NCBI GenBank assembly: GCA_030609665.1
Contig: JAUWBW010000090.1
Location: forward strand, 1-7,504
DNA length: 7,504 bases
From: Methanosarcinaceae archaeon
GTDB lineage: Archaea; Halobacteriota; Methanosarcinia; Methanosarcinales; Methanosarcinaceae
Direction: 5' to 3'
Each line of letters opens with the position of its first letter. Positions within the stretch are counted from its first letter, which is position 1. This document shows positions 5,729-7,504 of this stretch, piece after piece. The notes under the pieces are model-generated. The model searched no databases, was not told the origin of the DNA, and worked only from the letters and a program-made list of their open reading frames with translations. The translations under genes and the position numbers were made by a program.

Positions 5729-5840
5729 TGACAGGATTTACAGGATGGGCAGGATTTCGATGCGGCGTTGCATCCTGTAAATCCTGTTCATCCCGTCCGA
5801 ATATATTATTTGCACTATTTTCATCAATCCCGATTATCCT
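5729..5840. repeat. Dispersed CAGGAT/ATCCTG hairpin repeat, copy C (most complete)
   Basis: The left arm, GACAGGATTTACAGGATGGG then CAGGAT (5730-5755), pairs with the right arm at 5771-5796 (ATCCTGTAAATCCTGTTCAT and CCCGTC); about 20 of 26 positions match by eye. Inside the loop GATGC (5759-5763) pairs with GCATC (5770-5774), extending the stem. After it come CCGAATATAT, a short AT spacer and TTTTCATCAATCCCGATTAT, shared with copies A and B. Each arm has three CAGGAT units at 9-bp spacing. It sits between a methyltransferase-tail stop and the 47-aa gene. Confidence 0.85.
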
Positions 5841-5856
5841 CTTTTGACAGACGCTC

Positions 5857-5928
5857 TCATTTCCCCTCATTGAACTCCTCGACAATCTTTATCTCTTCGG
5901 GGGTCAGGTCGTAGAGTTTGTAGACGAG
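5857..5928 (-). pseudogene. C-terminal remnant of a restriction-modification DNA methyltransferase-like protein (copy C)
   Basis: The minus strand reads LVYKLYDLTPEEIKIVEEFN then EGK and TGA (5857-5859). It is the same tail as copy B but with the Tyr codon intact (TAC) and KLYDL for KLYGL. The preceding residues (NSCRGRK) do not match the usual IDxL lead-in seen in copy B, so homology ends at about 5928. No methyltransferase catalytic motif lies nearby. Family assignment rests only on this short tail pattern. Confidence 0.65.
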
Positions 5929-6004
5929 CTTTCGCCCCCTGCATGAATTATCAATATATTTTGGCGTCTTTTGTAGTGCCCTAGCATCGTGTTTACAATG
6001 CAAT

Positions 6005-6055
6005 TGGCGTCTTTATGGCGTCTTTGTGTCGTCTTTGGCGTCTTTGTGTCGTCTT
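6005..6055 (-). repeat. 20-bp tandem repeat spanning the 3' end of the AlbA_2 regulator gene
   Basis: TGGCGTCTTTGTGTCGTCTT is present twice without mismatch at 6016-6035 and 6036-6055, and a partial unit (TGGCGTCTTTA) at 6005-6015 contains the stop codon. A further TGGCGTCTT lies at 5962. The unit encodes the end KDAKDDTKTP. Its length is not divisible by three, so a change in copy number would alter the last residues and the position of the stop. Confidence 0.9.
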
Positions 6056-7395
6056 AGAATGTATGCAGTTCCTTTTCCGGTAATTCCAATCTGCTCAAGA
6101 AGGCCTGATGAAACCAGATCTGCCAGATCTCTTGATGCTGTTCTGTTAGATGTATTGCAGATTTCCTGATATTCTTTATTTGTAACCTGTCCTTTTTCTT
6201 TGACATAAATCACAGCTTTAAGCTGTCTTTCATTTAGATTCAGGCTACGGAGATATTCTTCATAATCGACACTTTTTCTAAACACAACTTGAAACCCCTG
6301 ATATTCTTCAAATGTAGGTTCTGGAAGATCGGCATCGAGGCAGTGTTGTTGTATTTTTTCGATGCCGCTGCCCCATCTTTCGATCAGTTCCGTATCATAC
6401 AATACTTCTGCCAGCCCTTTGTTTCGCAGTGTTGATGAATGTGGTTTGTATAGTTCTTCCAGTGTGATCCCATAAGGTAAAAATCCGGGACTCCTGATTA
6501 TGAGTTTGTCATCATAGATTCGCACTTCTATGTTTGAGAATATCGTATAGTCCCGATGGCAAACAGCATTAATGAGGGCTTCTCGCAGAGCTTCTAATGG
6601 GTAATCCCATATTTGATCCCTTTCCGGTTTGCCTGTCATCACAAATTCAACATTGATGTTTTTGCGTATGAAGTCCATGGCTTCGTCTATCTGCTCAAAA
6701 ACAGTGCCAACGATCATCCTGTCATCAATTACAATGTTTTTTTCTTTAAACCTTCCACAGTGTATCGCAGCCTGGGAAATGAATCTATTTGTTTCATTGG
6801 AAAATAGAAGAATTGCTGCCCAGGTGGGCTGTCCTTGCGTTATCAGGCTCATTTTTTCAAGAACCTTCATTGGTTCTTCATCGTCCCCTATCCTTTTCCT
6901 GCCGGTTTCCTTTGCTTTTTTGACGTATCTTTTAACATTTTCAATATCAATATCTAAAAGCTTTGCATCCTTTGCAGGATATTTGTCCCAGCTCATGCCT
7001 GTGGAATGCAAATGCATTTGTGCAATTTCCTGTGCATTCATTGCACGATTGCTATTGTTCACTCTTTTGAGGCATTTGCCTTTTGTAGATATGGGTTTTA
7101 TTGGATTTTCTTTAATTTTCACTGCCACAACGTTTTTCCCATCAACCTCCACCTTTTCCAATTCAGGGATTATGCGGGGATCTGTGGTCTGAGATATTTG
7201 ATTTGTCCACTTATTGAGTGTCTCTTTTCCGATCGTTATGCCCATGATTTTGTTTTTATCGGATACGCCTAAAAAGATAATACCGCCTTTTGTATTGGCA
7301 AAAGCTACTGCTGATTCAATGGTTCGCTCATCGAATTTTTCTTTAAATTCGACGGTATCGGATTCTCCGATTTTGATGAGGTCTGGTAGGTTCAT
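6013..7395 (-). CDS. AlbA_2 domain/GHKL-like ATPase regulator with C-terminal winged helix (COG2865 type), 460 aa
   Basis: This is a complete reading frame from ATG 7395 to TAA 6013. The AlbA_2 domain (about 8-125) shows ESDTVEFKEKFD at 11-22 and ESAVAFANTKGGIIFLGVSD at 27-46, the standard opening of this family, which fixes the start. A linker with TWAAILLFSN follows, then the HATPase_c_4 region: REALINAVCHRDY at 271-283, SPGFLP at 302-307 and ERWGSGI at 339-345. LPEPTFEEYQGFQVVF leads to a winged helix (about 385-448: VTNKEYQEICNTSNRTASRD and GKGTAYILRR). The last ten residues (KDAKDDTKTP) come from a DNA tandem repeat. The family is thought to bind nucleic acid and act as transcriptional regulators; neither its ligand nor its target is known. 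It is monocistronic as far as the window shows, with its own TATA box and no Shine-Dalgarno. Length is ordinary for the family. Confidence 0.93.
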   Translation of the reverse strand: MNLPDLIKIGESDTVEFKEKFDERTIESAVAFANTKGGIIFLGVSDKNKIMGITIGKETLNKWTNQISQTTDPRIIPELEKVEVDGKNVVAVKIKENPIKPISTKGKCLKRVNNSNRAMNAQEIAQMHLHSTGMSWDKYPAKDAKLLDIDIENVKRYVKKAKETGRKRIGDDEEPMKVLEKMSLITQGQPTWAAILLFSNETNRFISQAAIHCGRFKEKNIVIDDRMIVGTVFEQIDEAMDFIRKNINVEFVMTGKPERDQIWDYPLEALREALINAVCHRDYTIFSNIEVRIYDDKLIIRSPGFLPYGITLEELYKPHSSTLRNKGLAEVLYDTELIERWGSGIEKIQQHCLDADLPEPTFEEYQGFQVVFRKSVDYEEYLRSLNLNERQLKAVIYVKEKGQVTNKEYQEICNTSNRTASRDLADLVSSGLLEQIGITGKGTAYILRRHKDAKDDTKTP

Positions 7396-7437
7396 GGTTT
7401 TGGTTTAAGACGGTGTATCCATTTGTATTTATAATTA
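7396..7437 (-). promoter_or_regulatory. Probable TATA promoter of the AlbA_2 regulator gene (short or no leader)
   Basis: On the minus strand TAATTATAAATAC spans 7437-7425, centred about 35 nt before the ATG at 7395. A transcription start some 25 nt downstream would fall near 7404, giving a leader of roughly ten bases. The bases before the ATG (TTAAACCAAAACC) carry no Shine-Dalgarno, which fits a nearly leaderless message. Confidence 0.55.
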
Positions 7438-7504
7438 GTATGTTCTAAGTTCTTTTATCCACTAGCATAAAACCAATCATTAATCCACTAAATACAAATC
7501 TTTG

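Larger units (their letters stand above)
5690..6012. other. Non-coding 323-bp stretch between the two AlbA_2 loci
   Basis: It contains dispersed repeat copy C, a methyltransferase-tail remnant and scattered TGGCGTCTT motifs continuing from the end of the regulator gene. On the minus strand, the frame of the regulator gene remains open for 51 codons past its TAA and includes the remnant, ending at TGA 5857-5859. Confidence 0.75.

Noticed and set aside
2241..5840. CRISPR array made of the three ATCCTG/CAGGAT repeats
   Set aside because: The copies are kilobases apart, differ in length and are separated by genes; there are no regular spacers.
6013..6015. Recoding of the regulator stop as pyrrolysine to extend the protein
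   Set aside because: Pyrrolysine is inserted at TAG, and this stop is TAA.
3741..6055. Borg-type extrachromosomal element signature (one-strand genes plus tandem repeats)
   Set aside because: The repeats here are two or three copies, partly diverged, and 7.5 kb of same-strand genes is not diagnostic; the evidence is too thin.
6629..7192. 187-codon open frame on the plus strand
   Set aside because: It lies wholly antisense to the AlbA_2 regulator gene, whose protein shows clear family motifs; the plus-strand translation is Ser/Phe/Cys-rich and has no recognisable motif.

Overview
The window looks like an accessory region of a euryarchaeal chromosome, most likely a methanogen or ANME-type relative of Methanosarcinales. 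This is inferred from the asparagine-synthase/DUF71 fusion, from archaeal-type TATA boxes about 25-35 nt upstream of start codons that lack Shine-Dalgarno sites, and from the AlbA_2-type regulator families. No rRNA, tRNA or CRISPR is visible, and the assignment to a lineage is from memory of gene families, not from a search. Every gene and gene fragment I accept lies on the minus strand, so transcription runs from right to left.

In order of transcription: (1) 7395-6013, an intact AlbA_2/GHKL-like ATPase regulator with its own TATA box; (2) 6012-5690, a non-coding stretch holding short direct repeats, the last about 24 codons of a restriction-modification methyltransferase-like protein, and a hairpin-forming dispersed repeat (copy C); (3) 5672-3808, an apparent two-gene operon of a 47-residue unrecognised protein and a second AlbA_2 regulator with two C-terminal winged helices; (4) 3807-3490, GC-rich short tandem repeats, a second copy of the methyltransferase tail (with an internal stop) and dispersed repeat copy B; (5) 3489-2306, three abutting fragments: the first 59 codons of an AAA-type ATPase, a rhuM gene that loses its last third, and the C-terminal winged-helix end of a third AlbA_2 protein; (6) a deleted repeat copy A at about 2241-2302; (7) 2111-1, an AsnB-like glutamine amidotransferase/synthase fused to a diphthine-ammonia-ligase (DUF71) domain, running off the left edge.

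The most informative structure is the mosaic between 2240 and 5930. A module of about 200 bp (methyltransferase tail plus hairpin repeat) occurs twice, each time just upstream of a different cassette, and a partial third copy follows the fragment cluster. The fragments (methyltransferase, RhuM, AAA ATPase, AlbA_2) are types often found as accessory genes of restriction-modification loci. My reading is a decayed, recombining restriction-modification or defence island beside a housekeeping gene. I do not see an intact new defence system. The best leads for novelty are the fusion enzyme with a Ser in place of the usual catalytic Glu of asparagine synthetase, the 47-aa/AlbA_2 gene pair, and the duplicated tail-plus-hairpin module.
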